Shown: piece after piece, positions 45,940 to 53,303 of the stretch | Position numbering within the stretch: position 1 is the stretch's first letter | Layout of the letters: each line of letters opens with the position of its first letter | From: an uncultured Pseudomonadota bacterium | Lineage (GTDB): Bacteria > Pseudomonadota > Gammaproteobacteria > Burkholderiales > SG8-41 | Assembly: GCA_946885605.1 (NCBI GenBank) | Contig: CAMPGR010000001.1 | Coordinates: forward strand, 9,977-73,976 | Length of the DNA stretch: 64,000 bases | Reading direction: 5' to 3' | Translations under genes and position numbers: made by a program | The notes under the pieces: generated by a model | What the model was told of the DNA's origin: nothing | What the model saw: the letters and a program-made list of their open reading frames with translations, nothing else | The model's database searches: none

Positions 45940-46158
45940 TTACACGGCTTTGCGCACGGTGCGGCGGCGTTCCGCTATCACGGTGTGGCGCAGGGAAAGA
46001 CTGCTGCCGGGCCTCGCCGGCAAGACCGGGTCGCTTGCCGGAAACGTTTCCTCCAGCGCCTCATCGAGAAGCCACTCGTCGTGTGCCGCGGGATCCAACC
46101 CGGACGGCATTGGGTCCGTCGTCTCGAGTTTGCTGCCCGAATCGTTCTGTCGCTGCAT
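45940..46158 (-). CDS. Small conserved hypothetical protein with ALEETFPASDP motif
   Basis: A 72-residue acidic protein. The core DEWLLDEALEETFPASDPV is a motif seen in many small proteins of unknown function in stress-related contexts of proteobacteria. ATG 46158 has GGAG six bases upstream. It is probably expressed on its own or with the CBS gene. Confidence 0.6.
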   Translation of the reverse strand: MQRQNDSGSKLETTDPMPSGLDPAAHDEWLLDEALEETFPASDPVLPARPGSSLSLRHTVIAERRRTVRKAV

Positions 46159-46286
46159 TGCGATCTCCGTGACAAGCGCCAGCCCATGAGACCCCGCGCG
46201 GCACACTTCCGTTCGGCGCAGCGCTCGCAGACCCATGGCACATGCCTTGCTTGGTGACGCTCGGAATACGAACCAGGCAACCAGCG

Positions 46287-46901
46287 ATGGACTACGAACT
46301 CGTGAGGAACGTCAACGCGGCTGCGATCACGCGTTTTCACGATGCAGCCTTGTGCCCCGCCACCGCGCACGCCGAACGCGATCGCAGCTTCGAAGCGGTG
46401 TGGCAGAAGATAGACGAGAATCACCGCTGCAACGCGCTGCTGTGGATGGAAGAGGACAAGGCGCGGCGCATGGACGTCGCGGATGCCTACATTGCCGCGT
46501 GCAAGCGCCGTATCGACCGTTACAACCAGCAGCGCAACGACGCCGTGGAAGCGATCGACGAGCGCCTGCTGCAAGCCCTGGGGCGGCTCCCCCGTCACAG
46601 CGGCGCGCGGCTGCACAGCGAGACAGCGGGCGCCATGATCGACCGGCTCTCGATCCTTTCGCTCAAGATCCACCATATGCGCATGCACGCCGAAGCGGCG
46701 GGTGAAGATGCGGCGCGTTGCCGCGCGAAGCTGGTGTCGCTCGTGGAGCAGCGCGTGGACCTTGCGCGCTGCTTCGATGAATTGATCGCCGGCGCGGCGC
46801 TCGGGATCGTCTACTTCAAGGTTTACCGCCAGCACAAGATGTACAACGATCCGGCGCTGAATCCCTACCTGTCGATGAAGCGGGACGGGCTGGTTGCGTG
46901 A
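46287..46901 (+). CDS. DUF4254 domain-containing protein
   Basis: A 204-residue helical protein of the DUF4254 family. It has FHDAALCPATAHAERD, NHRCNALLWMEEDKARR, GAMIDRLSILSLKIHHM and YFKVYRQHKMYNDPALN. The biochemical function is unknown; members cluster with lipopolysaccharide and glycosyltransferase genes. The start ATG 46287 is preferred over 46242 because the family starts near the NWELV/MDYELV stretch. The end overlaps the following GT2 by 4 bp (GTGA). Confidence 0.85.
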   Translation: MDYELVRNVNAAAITRFHDAALCPATAHAERDRSFEAVWQKIDENHRCNALLWMEEDKARRMDVADAYIAACKRRIDRYNQQRNDAVEAIDERLLQALGRLPRHSGARLHSETAGAMIDRLSILSLKIHHMRMHAEAAGEDAARCRAKLVSLVEQRVDLARCFDELIAGAALGIVYFKVYRQHKMYNDPALNPYLSMKRDGLVA

Positions 46902-47740
46902 CTTCGCAATCGCGCGTCGACGTCCTCATCCCGACGTGCAACCGTCCCGCCGCGCTGGCGGTGACGTTGACCGCGCTCTTCGCACAGAACTTTCCTTCCT
47001 TGCGGGTGGTGGTGTCCGACCAGGGCGAGGCGGAAGCATGCGCGGCCGGCGAAGTTCGCGCGATGGCGCGGCTCCTGGCGAGTCGCGGCGTCGCAATCGA
47101 GCTTCACCGACACCTGCCGCGACGAGGGCTGGCGGAGCAGCGCGATTTTCTGCTCGGACGGGCCGCGGCCCAGTACGTACTTTTCCTCGACGACGATGTG
47201 GTGCTGGAGCCGGACCTCATTGCACGCATGGTGCGCGCGCTCCGGCGTGCCGGCTGCGGCTTTGTCGGGAGCGCGTTGCACGGCTTGAGCTTTCGCGACG
47301 ACAGGCGGCCCCACGAAGAGGCGATCGAGTTCTGGGAGGACGGCGTCGTGCCGGAAACGATAGAGCCCGACGGGCCCCAGTGGGCGCGGCACCGTTTGCA
47401 CAATGCGGCGAACCTGTACCATGTTCAGGAACGGCTCGCACTCTGCGCCGGAACGCAGAAGTACTATCGCATCGCATGGATCGGCGGCTGCGTGCTCTAC
47501 GATGCGGAGAAGCTGCGCGATAGCGGCGGCTTCGGCTTCTGGCGGGAACTGCCTCCCGAGCACAGTGGCGAGGACGTGCTCGCGCAGTTGCGCGTCATGG
47601 CGCGCCATGGCGGCTGCGGCCTGATTCCCTCGGGTGCATATCACCTCGAGCTGCCCACCACCGTGCCGCACCGCGACATCGATGCGCCGAAGTATCTGCG
47701 CGCCCATGCGCTGCGCGAGCCCGAGGAGGTGCAAGCTTGA
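46898..47740 (+). CDS. Glycosyltransferase family 2 protein
   Basis: A 280-residue GT2 enzyme. It has VDVLIPTCNRPAALAVTL, a VVVSDQGEAEAC region, and FLDDDVVLEPDLIARM with the DxD-like metal site. IGGCVLYDAEKLRDSGGFGF is the next family block. GTG 46898 overlaps the DUF4254 stop as GTGA. It is flanked by DUF4254 and GT9, so it may act on the same glycan. The acceptor is unknown. Confidence 0.87.
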   Translation: MTSQSRVDVLIPTCNRPAALAVTLTALFAQNFPSLRVVVSDQGEAEACAAGEVRAMARLLASRGVAIELHRHLPRRGLAEQRDFLLGRAAAQYVLFLDDDVVLEPDLIARMVRALRRAGCGFVGSALHGLSFRDDRRPHEEAIEFWEDGVVPETIEPDGPQWARHRLHNAANLYHVQERLALCAGTQKYYRIAWIGGCVLYDAEKLRDSGGFGFWRELPPEHSGEDVLAQLRVMARHGGCGLIPSGAYHLELPTTVPHRDIDAPKYLRAHALREPEEVQA

Positions 47741-48843
47741 ATGGCGGCGAATCGACACTGCCGCCGATATGCGGCGATGCGCCGATGTGCGGCGATGTGC
47801 GCCGAATCGTGGTTCTGCGCGCGAACGGCGTCGGGGATTTCATTTTTGCGCTGCCCGCCATCGCCGCACTACGGACGACCTACCCCCAAGCGCAGATCAT
47901 CTTCCTCGGCAAGGCCTGGCATGCGTCGTTCCTGCACGAGCGCCCATGCGGCATCGATGAGGTGATCGCAGTCCCGCCGGTCCATGGCTTGACGGCCGCA
48001 TCCGCCGATGCGGAATGCCCCGCGACCAACGCTCAATTCTTCGCCCGCATGCGAGCCTACCGCTTCGACCTTGCGCTCCAGATGCACGGCGGCGGTCGCT
48101 ACGCCAATCCTTTCGTAAGACAGTTGGGGGCGCGCCTGACGTTTGGCGCACGCACAGCGGATGCGGCGCCGCTCGACCGCTGGGTTCTTTACCAACCGCT
48201 GCAGAACGAGAGAATGAGGCTCCTCGAGGTCGCGAATCTTGCCGGTGCGCGCACCGATCGACTCGAACCGCGCCTGCCGCTGACGCCGCGCGACTTTCGC
48301 GAACTTGCCGAGCACTGGCAGCCGGACGACAGCCCGCTCGTGGTGATGCAGCCGGGGGCAACCGACCAGCGCCGCTACTGGCCGGCGGAAAAATTTGCGG
48401 CCGTAGCGGATGCGCTCGCCGCAGAAGGCGCCCTCATCGCCGTGAACGGGATCGAATCCGAACGCCAGGTGACCGCTCAGCTGGTCGCTGCCATGCGCAC
48501 GGCGGCCATCGACCTTACCGGCGCCCTGTCGCTCTCTGCGCTCGCGGCGCTCATCTCGAAAGCCCGTCTCGTCGTGGGGAACGATTCGGGTCCGTTGCAC
48601 CTCGCGCAGGCGCTCGGTACGCCGACCGTGGGCGTCTACTGGTTTACAAACCTTCTCCGCTCCGCGCCGCTTGCGTGGCGCAGCAGCCGCTGCGCTGTCG
48701 CGGTGAGAACGCAATGCCCGGTCTGCGGGTGCGAAAACGTGCACGCGCGCTGTGCGCACGATGTCTCGTTCGTGAGCGAAGTGCCGGTGGATGAGGTGAT
48801 CGCGCTCGCGCTCGAGCTCTACCGGGACGGGCAACGGGACTGA
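47737..48843 (+). CDS. Glycosyltransferase family 9 protein, copy D
   Basis: A 368-residue GT9 enzyme. It has RIVVLRANGVGDFIFALPAI, QMHGGGRYANPFVRQLGARL, QPGATDQRRYWP and GNDSGPLHLAQALGTPTVGV. A Cys-rich end CPVCGCENVHARC may bind metal. The start is uncertain. TTG 47737 overlaps the GT2 stop, while ATG 47785 lies in the second unit of an 18-bp duplicated sequence and starts MCGDVRRIVVLRANG, which is closer to the family start. The first 16 residues may not be translated. Confidence 0.82.
   Translation: MNGGESTLPPICGDAPMCGDVRRIVVLRANGVGDFIFALPAIAALRTTYPQAQIIFLGKAWHASFLHERPCGIDEVIAVPPVHGLTAASADAECPATNAQFFARMRAYRFDLALQMHGGGRYANPFVRQLGARLTFGARTADAAPLDRWVLYQPLQNERMRLLEVANLAGARTDRLEPRLPLTPRDFRELAEHWQPDDSPLVVMQPGATDQRRYWPAEKFAAVADALAAEGALIAVNGIESERQVTAQLVAAMRTAAIDLTGALSLSALAALISKARLVVGNDSGPLHLAQALGTPTVGVYWFTNLLRSAPLAWRSSRCAVAVRTQCPVCGCENVHARCAHDVSFVSEVPVDEVIALALELYRDGQRD
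47763..47798 (+). repeat. 18-bp tandem duplication at the start of a GT9 gene
   Basis: Two 18-base units at 47763-47780 and 47781-47798 differ at two positions. They encode ICGDAP and MCGDVR in the GT9 frame. The second unit supplies an ATG. Confidence 0.7.
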
Positions 48844-48855
48844 ACCCGCCGACGC

Positions 48856-49656
48856 CTAGAGATAGGCGCCCGCATATCCGCGATAGGGATTGCCGTAGAC
48901 CTCGCGGCCTTCCCGGCGATGGCGCGCCATGAAGCGGTCGATATGAGCGGGCGGCGCGCCCTTGAGCATCTCCTTGAGTTCCCCGCCCCGTGAAAGCTCG
49001 CGATAACGCACCGGGCGCCCCCCGTAGGCTGCACCCTCGGCAAGGTCGGTGGGCACTTCGGTCGGATCGAGAAACACGCTCTCGTCGAATTCCGAATCGT
49101 AATAGCGCCGCACCTGCTTCGCCGCGTGAAGTATGCCCTCCACGACGTCCCCGAAGCTGCGGTCGCTCACGCGCGCCCGCCACGAGGCGCGCAGAAAGAG
49201 CAACTCAGCGGGGTCGACGCCGGGGCACGCGCCGCGATACGCGGCGGTCAGACAGTGATCGGCGGCGGCAATGAGCTTGTGCGTCTCGCTGGCATCCATT
49301 TCGAGCAGGCGCAGCGTCTGGCCGATCGACGCACCATCGAGATAGCGCTCGGGGGGTGCCGCATAGCCAGGATCTCCCGGGTTGTGATGATCGACGCGCA
49401 TCGCCGGCTCACGTCTCTCGACCGAGCATTCCACGAACACCGCGGGGACGTGCGGCGGGAAGACCGATTCGCGCGCGCGGCCGGAGGGGCCGAGCTGCAC
49501 CACCGCGTTCGCATCGTAAGCACTGCGCGGCGTCACCGGGGCCTGCCCCTTGGCCGCGTAGACGAACGGCCGATCGCGCGCGGCAAGCACCGAGGCGATC
49601 TCGCGCATTTCGGGATCGCGGGCCCCCAGAACAAAGAGCGCTTGCTTATCGACCAT
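48856..49656 (-). CDS. Conserved hypothetical protein with DHH-like motif
   Basis: A 266-residue protein with no assigned family. It begins QALFVLGARDPEMREIASVL. A DHH-like motif occurs in AMRVDHHNPGDPG, and an AADHC motif follows. These His and Asp residues could bind a metal, as in DHH phosphoesterases, but the rest is not a clear match. It converges on the GT9 gene with 12 bp between stops and has TreZ behind it in the opposite direction. The ATG at 49656 is used. Function is not assigned. Confidence 0.65.
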   Translation of the reverse strand: MVDKQALFVLGARDPEMREIASVLAARDRPFVYAAKGQAPVTPRSAYDANAVVQLGPSGRARESVFPPHVPAVFVECSVERREPAMRVDHHNPGDPGYAAPPERYLDGASIGQTLRLLEMDASETHKLIAAADHCLTAAYRGACPGVDPAELLFLRASWRARVSDRSFGDVVEGILHAAKQVRRYYDSEFDESVFLDPTEVPTDLAEGAAYGGRPVRYRELSRGGELKEMLKGAPPAHIDRFMARHRREGREVYGNPYRGYAGAYL

Positions 49657-49811
49657 AAATCACGTTTCCCTGGATGAACGGCGTGCAGGCACGCAAGACT
49701 CGTTCCTGAACCGACAGCGCATGCTGGATATCGCGTCACGCGCGGCGCGAGGAACAAACGCCGCGACGTAGCGCTCGTATGAGTGTCTTTCCGCATCCCG
49801 GAAGCATGGAC

Positions 49812-51704
49812 ATGAATCGCATATCACGACGGCTTCCGGTGGGAGCGGAAATCCAACCCACGGGAAGCGTGCACTTCCGGGTGTGGGCGCCGCGCGCGAA
49901 GCGCGTAGAGGTGGTATTGGAGTCGGTGCGCGGCGGACAACCGCTCGCGCGGCCACTCGAACCCGAGGCCGGCGGATATTTTTCCGGGCGCGTCGCGGAC
50001 GCGCAAGCGGGCACCCGGTATCGCTACCGCCTCGACGGCGGGAACGCGCTTCCCGACCCTGCTTCGCGTTTTCAGCCCGAAGGCCCGCATGGCGCATCCG
50101 AAGTCGTGGATCCCGGCGCCTTTCGCTGGGCCGACGACGCCTGGCACGGCGTGAGCCTCGAAGGGCAGGTGATCTACGAGATGCACGTGGGAACCTTCAC
50201 CCGGGCTGGCACATGGGAAGCGGCATCGCGCGAGCTCGAAGAGCTCGCGGCGCTCGGCATCACCGCGATCGAAATGATGCCCGTCGCCGAATTTCCGGGG
50301 CGCTATGGCTGGGGCTACGATGGCGTGGATCTGTATGCGCCGACACGGGTGTACGGCCGCCCCGACGATCTGCGCCGCTTCGTCGACCGGGCCCACGCGG
50401 TCGGCCTCGCGGTGATACTCGACGTCGTCTACAACCACGTCGGCCCGGACGGCAGTTATTTCAGGGCGTACTCGCCGTACTACTTCACCGACCGCTATGA
50501 CAACGAGTGGGGCGAGCCGCTCGACTTCGACGGCGAGTGCAGCGGCCCGGTACGTGAGTTCTTCGTGTCCAACGCCGGGTACTGGGTGGACGAGTTTCAC
50601 ATGGACGGGTTGCGCCTCGACGCGACGCAGCAGGTGTTCGATGCTTCCAAGGTCCACGTGCTGCGCGAAATCACCGCGCGGGTCAGAAGCGCGGCGCGCG
50701 GACGCGGGACGCTGGTGATCGCGGAGAACGAGCCGCAGCACACGGCTCTCGTGCGGCCCGTTAGCGATGGCGGTCATGGCATGGACGCCCTCTGGAACGA
50801 CGATTTCCACCATACTGCGATGGTCGCGCTGACCGGGCGAAACGAGGGCTATTACACCGATTACCTCGGTACGCCGCAGGAGCTCATCTCCACGGTGAAA
50901 TGGGGGTATCTTTACCAGGGGCAGCACTACGTGTGGCAGAAGAAGCGGCGCGGCACCCCGGCGCTCGACATCCGGCCCGCCGCGTTCGTCAACTACATCC
51001 AGAACCACGATCAGATCGCGAATTCGGGCTTCGGCGTGCGCGCGCATTGCCTGACGAGCCCCGGGCGCTATCGCGCGATCACCGCGCTGCTGCTGCTCGC
51101 ACCGGGGACGCCGATGCTCTTCCAGGGACAGGAGTTCGCCGCTTCGAGCCCGTTTTTGTATTTCGCGGACCACAAGCCGGATCTCGCCGCATCGGTAAAG
51201 AAAGGCCGTGCCCAGTTCGTGGCCCAGTTCCGGAGCCTCGCGACACCCGAGGCGCAGGCGCGGCTTCCCGACCCGGGAGATGTGGCGAACTTCGAGCGGT
51301 GCAAGCTCGATTTCGAGGAGCGCCGGCGCCACGCCGCGGCGTACGCGCTCCACCGCGATCTCCTCGAGCTGCGGCGCGAAGACCCGGTCTTTCGTGCGCA
51401 GGGCGCCGGCGCGATCGACGGCGCGGTGCTGGGCGAGGAAGCGCTCGTCCTGCGCTTCTTCGCTGCGGACCACGCGGACCGGCTGCTCCTGGTGAACTTC
51501 GGCCGCGACATCCACTTCGCACCCGCACCGCAACCGCTCCTCGCCCCTCCGCCCGACCGCGCGTGGAAGACGCTCTGGTCGAGCGAGGATCCGCGCTATG
51601 GCGGAAGCGGGACTCCGCCGCTCGACACGGAAGAAGGGTGGCGAATTCCGGGTCACGCCGCAGTCGTGCTCGCGTCGGCGCCGCGCGAAGCCCGCCCTCT
51701 GTAA
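49812..51704 (+). CDS. treZ: Malto-oligosyltrehalose trehalohydrolase
   Basis: A 630-residue TreZ protein. An N-terminal carbohydrate-binding module (VHFRVWAPRAKRVEVVL) is followed by a GH13 barrel with YEMHVGTFTRAGTWEAASRE, VVYNHVGPDGSYF, GLRLDATQQVF (nucleophile Asp), VIAENEPQHTAL (Glu) and IQNHDQIANSGFG (Asp). It would cut trehalose from the end of maltooligosyltrehalose. Its usual partner TreY is not in the window. The ATG at 49812 has GGAAG seven bases upstream; upstream ATGs at 49779 and 49806 are in frame. Confidence 0.93.
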   Translation: MNRISRRLPVGAEIQPTGSVHFRVWAPRAKRVEVVLESVRGGQPLARPLEPEAGGYFSGRVADAQAGTRYRYRLDGGNALPDPASRFQPEGPHGASEVVDPGAFRWADDAWHGVSLEGQVIYEMHVGTFTRAGTWEAASRELEELAALGITAIEMMPVAEFPGRYGWGYDGVDLYAPTRVYGRPDDLRRFVDRAHAVGLAVILDVVYNHVGPDGSYFRAYSPYYFTDRYDNEWGEPLDFDGECSGPVREFFVSNAGYWVDEFHMDGLRLDATQQVFDASKVHVLREITARVRSAARGRGTLVIAENEPQHTALVRPVSDGGHGMDALWNDDFHHTAMVALTGRNEGYYTDYLGTPQELISTVKWGYLYQGQHYVWQKKRRGTPALDIRPAAFVNYIQNHDQIANSGFGVRAHCLTSPGRYRAITALLLLAPGTPMLFQGQEFAASSPFLYFADHKPDLAASVKKGRAQFVAQFRSLATPEAQARLPDPGDVANFERCKLDFEERRRHAAAYALHRDLLELRREDPVFRAQGAGAIDGAVLGEEALVLRFFAADHADRLLLVNFGRDIHFAPAPQPLLAPPPDRAWKTLWSSEDPRYGGSGTPPLDTEEGWRIPGHAAVVLASAPREARPL

Positions 51705-51740
51705 AAGCTGCATCGCCGTTGTAAGACTTGCTGCTCGTCG

Positions 51741-52075
51741 TTGCGACGAGTACGCGAGCGGTTCACTGAGATATCGCATGGTGTGCAAACGCCGTGTGCC
51801 GATGTCACCGGCGTCGAATCGATCGGCTTGCTGCAAGTCGTGAGCGACCCGAAGACGACGGTCGATCAGTCGCTCCACGCGATCCTCGTCGCCGAGCTTG
51901 CCGATAACGCGGGCGGGGAGGAGCTGATCGCCTTAGCCAGGGAAATGGGGCAGGATGACATGACGCGGCAGCTCGAGGGCCGCGTTGGCAGGAGGAACGG
52001 CAGCATCTCGCATGCGTGCGCCGCTGGCACGAGGAGGCGACACTCGCCGAAGCCCGCATGACGGAGACCGCCTGA
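51741..52075 (+). pseudogene. Frameshifted ferritin-like domain protein fragment
   Basis: The plus frame from about 51741 encodes GLLQVVSDPKTTVDQSLHAI and LVAELADNAGG, which match a small ferritin-like family. After MTRQLEG near 51985 the similarity moves to the frame that reads QEERQHLACVRRWHEEATLA and ends at the TGA 52073-52075. Extra G residues near GAGGG and TTGG could explain the shift. The N-terminal half of the family is missing as well. I call it a pseudogene; a sequencing error could explain the frameshift but not the missing N-terminus. Confidence 0.5.
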
Positions 52076-52114
52076 GAAAAGCGCCGGAGCAACCCGTTCG
52101 CGTGGGGCGCGCGA

Positions 52115-52708
52115 TCAGTCCGGAAGCTCGACGCGGATGTTGTGAAACCACGCCTCGGTGCCGTGGTGCTGGAGCACGATGTGCCCTTCCGCCGCGCGGG
52201 CGAACTCCGGAAAGTCGCGGAACTTCGTTTGCGCGAGCTTCGCGCGCAAGCGCTCGTCCTCCAGGTCGCAGCCGAGCACGCGTACGCCGTTCAGCCAGTG
52301 CTCGACGCGCGGGCCGCGCACGCTCACGCGCGCCACGTTGAAGAGACCCGGCGGGCAGGGCGGCACGTCGTGCGGCGCCTCGAGCGCGTAGAGCGCCCCG
52401 CATGATGTCTCGGGCACCTGCCCGTCGGGGTGCCCGGCGTTGTCGAGGAGTTGCATCTCGGGTCCGCTCTTCCACGGCGCATCGAGCTCTTCGGACACAT
52501 GGTAGAACACGCCGGAATTGCCGCCGAGCGGCAGGCGCCAGTGAAAGCTCAGGTCGAAATCTCCGTAAATATCGCGGGTGATCAGGCTCACGCAATCCTT
52601 CACGGGAAGCGCGTGCAGGATGTCGCCTTCCACCGCCCAGCTTGCACCGGGAAAATGGGCGCGGCGGTAACCGCGCCACGTCCTGTACGTCAGCAACCGT
52701 CCGCTCAC
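52115..52708 (-). CDS. DUF1080 domain protein (3-keto-disaccharide hydrolase-like)
   Basis: A 197-residue protein, mostly a DUF1080 beta-sandwich. Family motifs are RDIYGDFDLSFHW, GGNSGVFYHVSEE, GPEMQLLDNAGHPDG, GALYAL and VEHWLNGVRVLGCDL, ending HIVLQHHGTEAWFHNIRV. Members hydrolyse or bind sugars such as 3-keto-disaccharides, normally exported. No signal peptide is seen here. GTG 52708 with GAGG six bases upstream is preferred; the ORF to 53116 would overlap the next gene in antisense. It is divergent from the molybdenum hydroxylase operon. Confidence 0.75.
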   Translation of the reverse strand: MSGRLLTYRTWRGYRRAHFPGASWAVEGDILHALPVKDCVSLITRDIYGDFDLSFHWRLPLGGNSGVFYHVSEELDAPWKSGPEMQLLDNAGHPDGQVPETSCGALYALEAPHDVPPCPPGLFNVARVSVRGPRVEHWLNGVRVLGCDLEDERLRAKLAQTKFRDFPEFARAAEGHIVLQHHGTEAWFHNIRVELPD

Positions 52709-52835
52709 GATGATCCTCGGTATCGCGTAAAACTGAAGGTTTGAACCGCGCGCCGCGCAGGAGGTTCGCACCGGGCGCCGGAACTCCCCGTGCCGGGGGG
52801 CGATCCAAAAGATGTCCCCCTCATCATCCACGGCC

Positions 52836-53303
52836 ATGTCACTGCATGCCCTCGTCCTTCGTGTGAACGGCGTCGAGCGCGCCATCGAGGTCGAGCCGCG
52901 CCGAACGCTGCTCGATGCGCTGCGGCACGATCTCGAGTTGACCGGAGCGAAGAAGGGCTGCGACATGGGTAACTGCGGCGCCTGCACGGTCCTCATGGAC
53001 GGCCGCGCGATATATGCCTGTCTCGCGCTCGCCGTCGAATGCGCCGGTCGCGCCGTGACGACCATCGAAGGGCTCGCACGGGACGGCGTGCTCGATCCGG
53101 TGCAGCACGCGTTCATCGAAGCCGACGCGTTCCAGTGCGGCTACTGCACGCCGGGCCAGATCCTGAGCGTCAAGGCGCTGCTCAACGAAGTTCGCGAGCC
53201 GAGCGACGAGCAGATCGCACGCGCGGTGTCCGGAAACCTCTGTCGCTGCGGCGCGTATCGCAACATCATGCGCGCGGCGCGCCTCGCCGCGGGACGGCGA
53301 TGA
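52836..53303 (+). CDS. [2Fe-2S] subunit of a molybdenum hydroxylase (CoxS/PaoA-like)
   Basis: A 155-residue protein. The N-terminal plant-type ferredoxin part has GCDMGNCGACTVLMDGRAIYAC, giving the first [2Fe-2S] site. The second, all-helical part has QCGYCTPGQI and GNLCRCGAYRNI for the other site. It would carry electrons from the molybdenum site to FAD. The start ATG 52836 follows no strong ribosome site; an upstream in-frame ATG at 52812 adds eight residues. Its stop overlaps the next ATG as ATGA. Confidence 0.92.
   Translation: MSLHALVLRVNGVERAIEVEPRRTLLDALRHDLELTGAKKGCDMGNCGACTVLMDGRAIYACLALAVECAGRAVTTIEGLARDGVLDPVQHAFIEADAFQCGYCTPGQILSVKALLNEVREPSDEQIARAVSGNLCRCGAYRNIMRAARLAAGRR

Noticed and set aside
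49824..51878. A 684-codon minus-strand frame
   Set aside because: It is antisense to treZ, which has all GH13 motifs.
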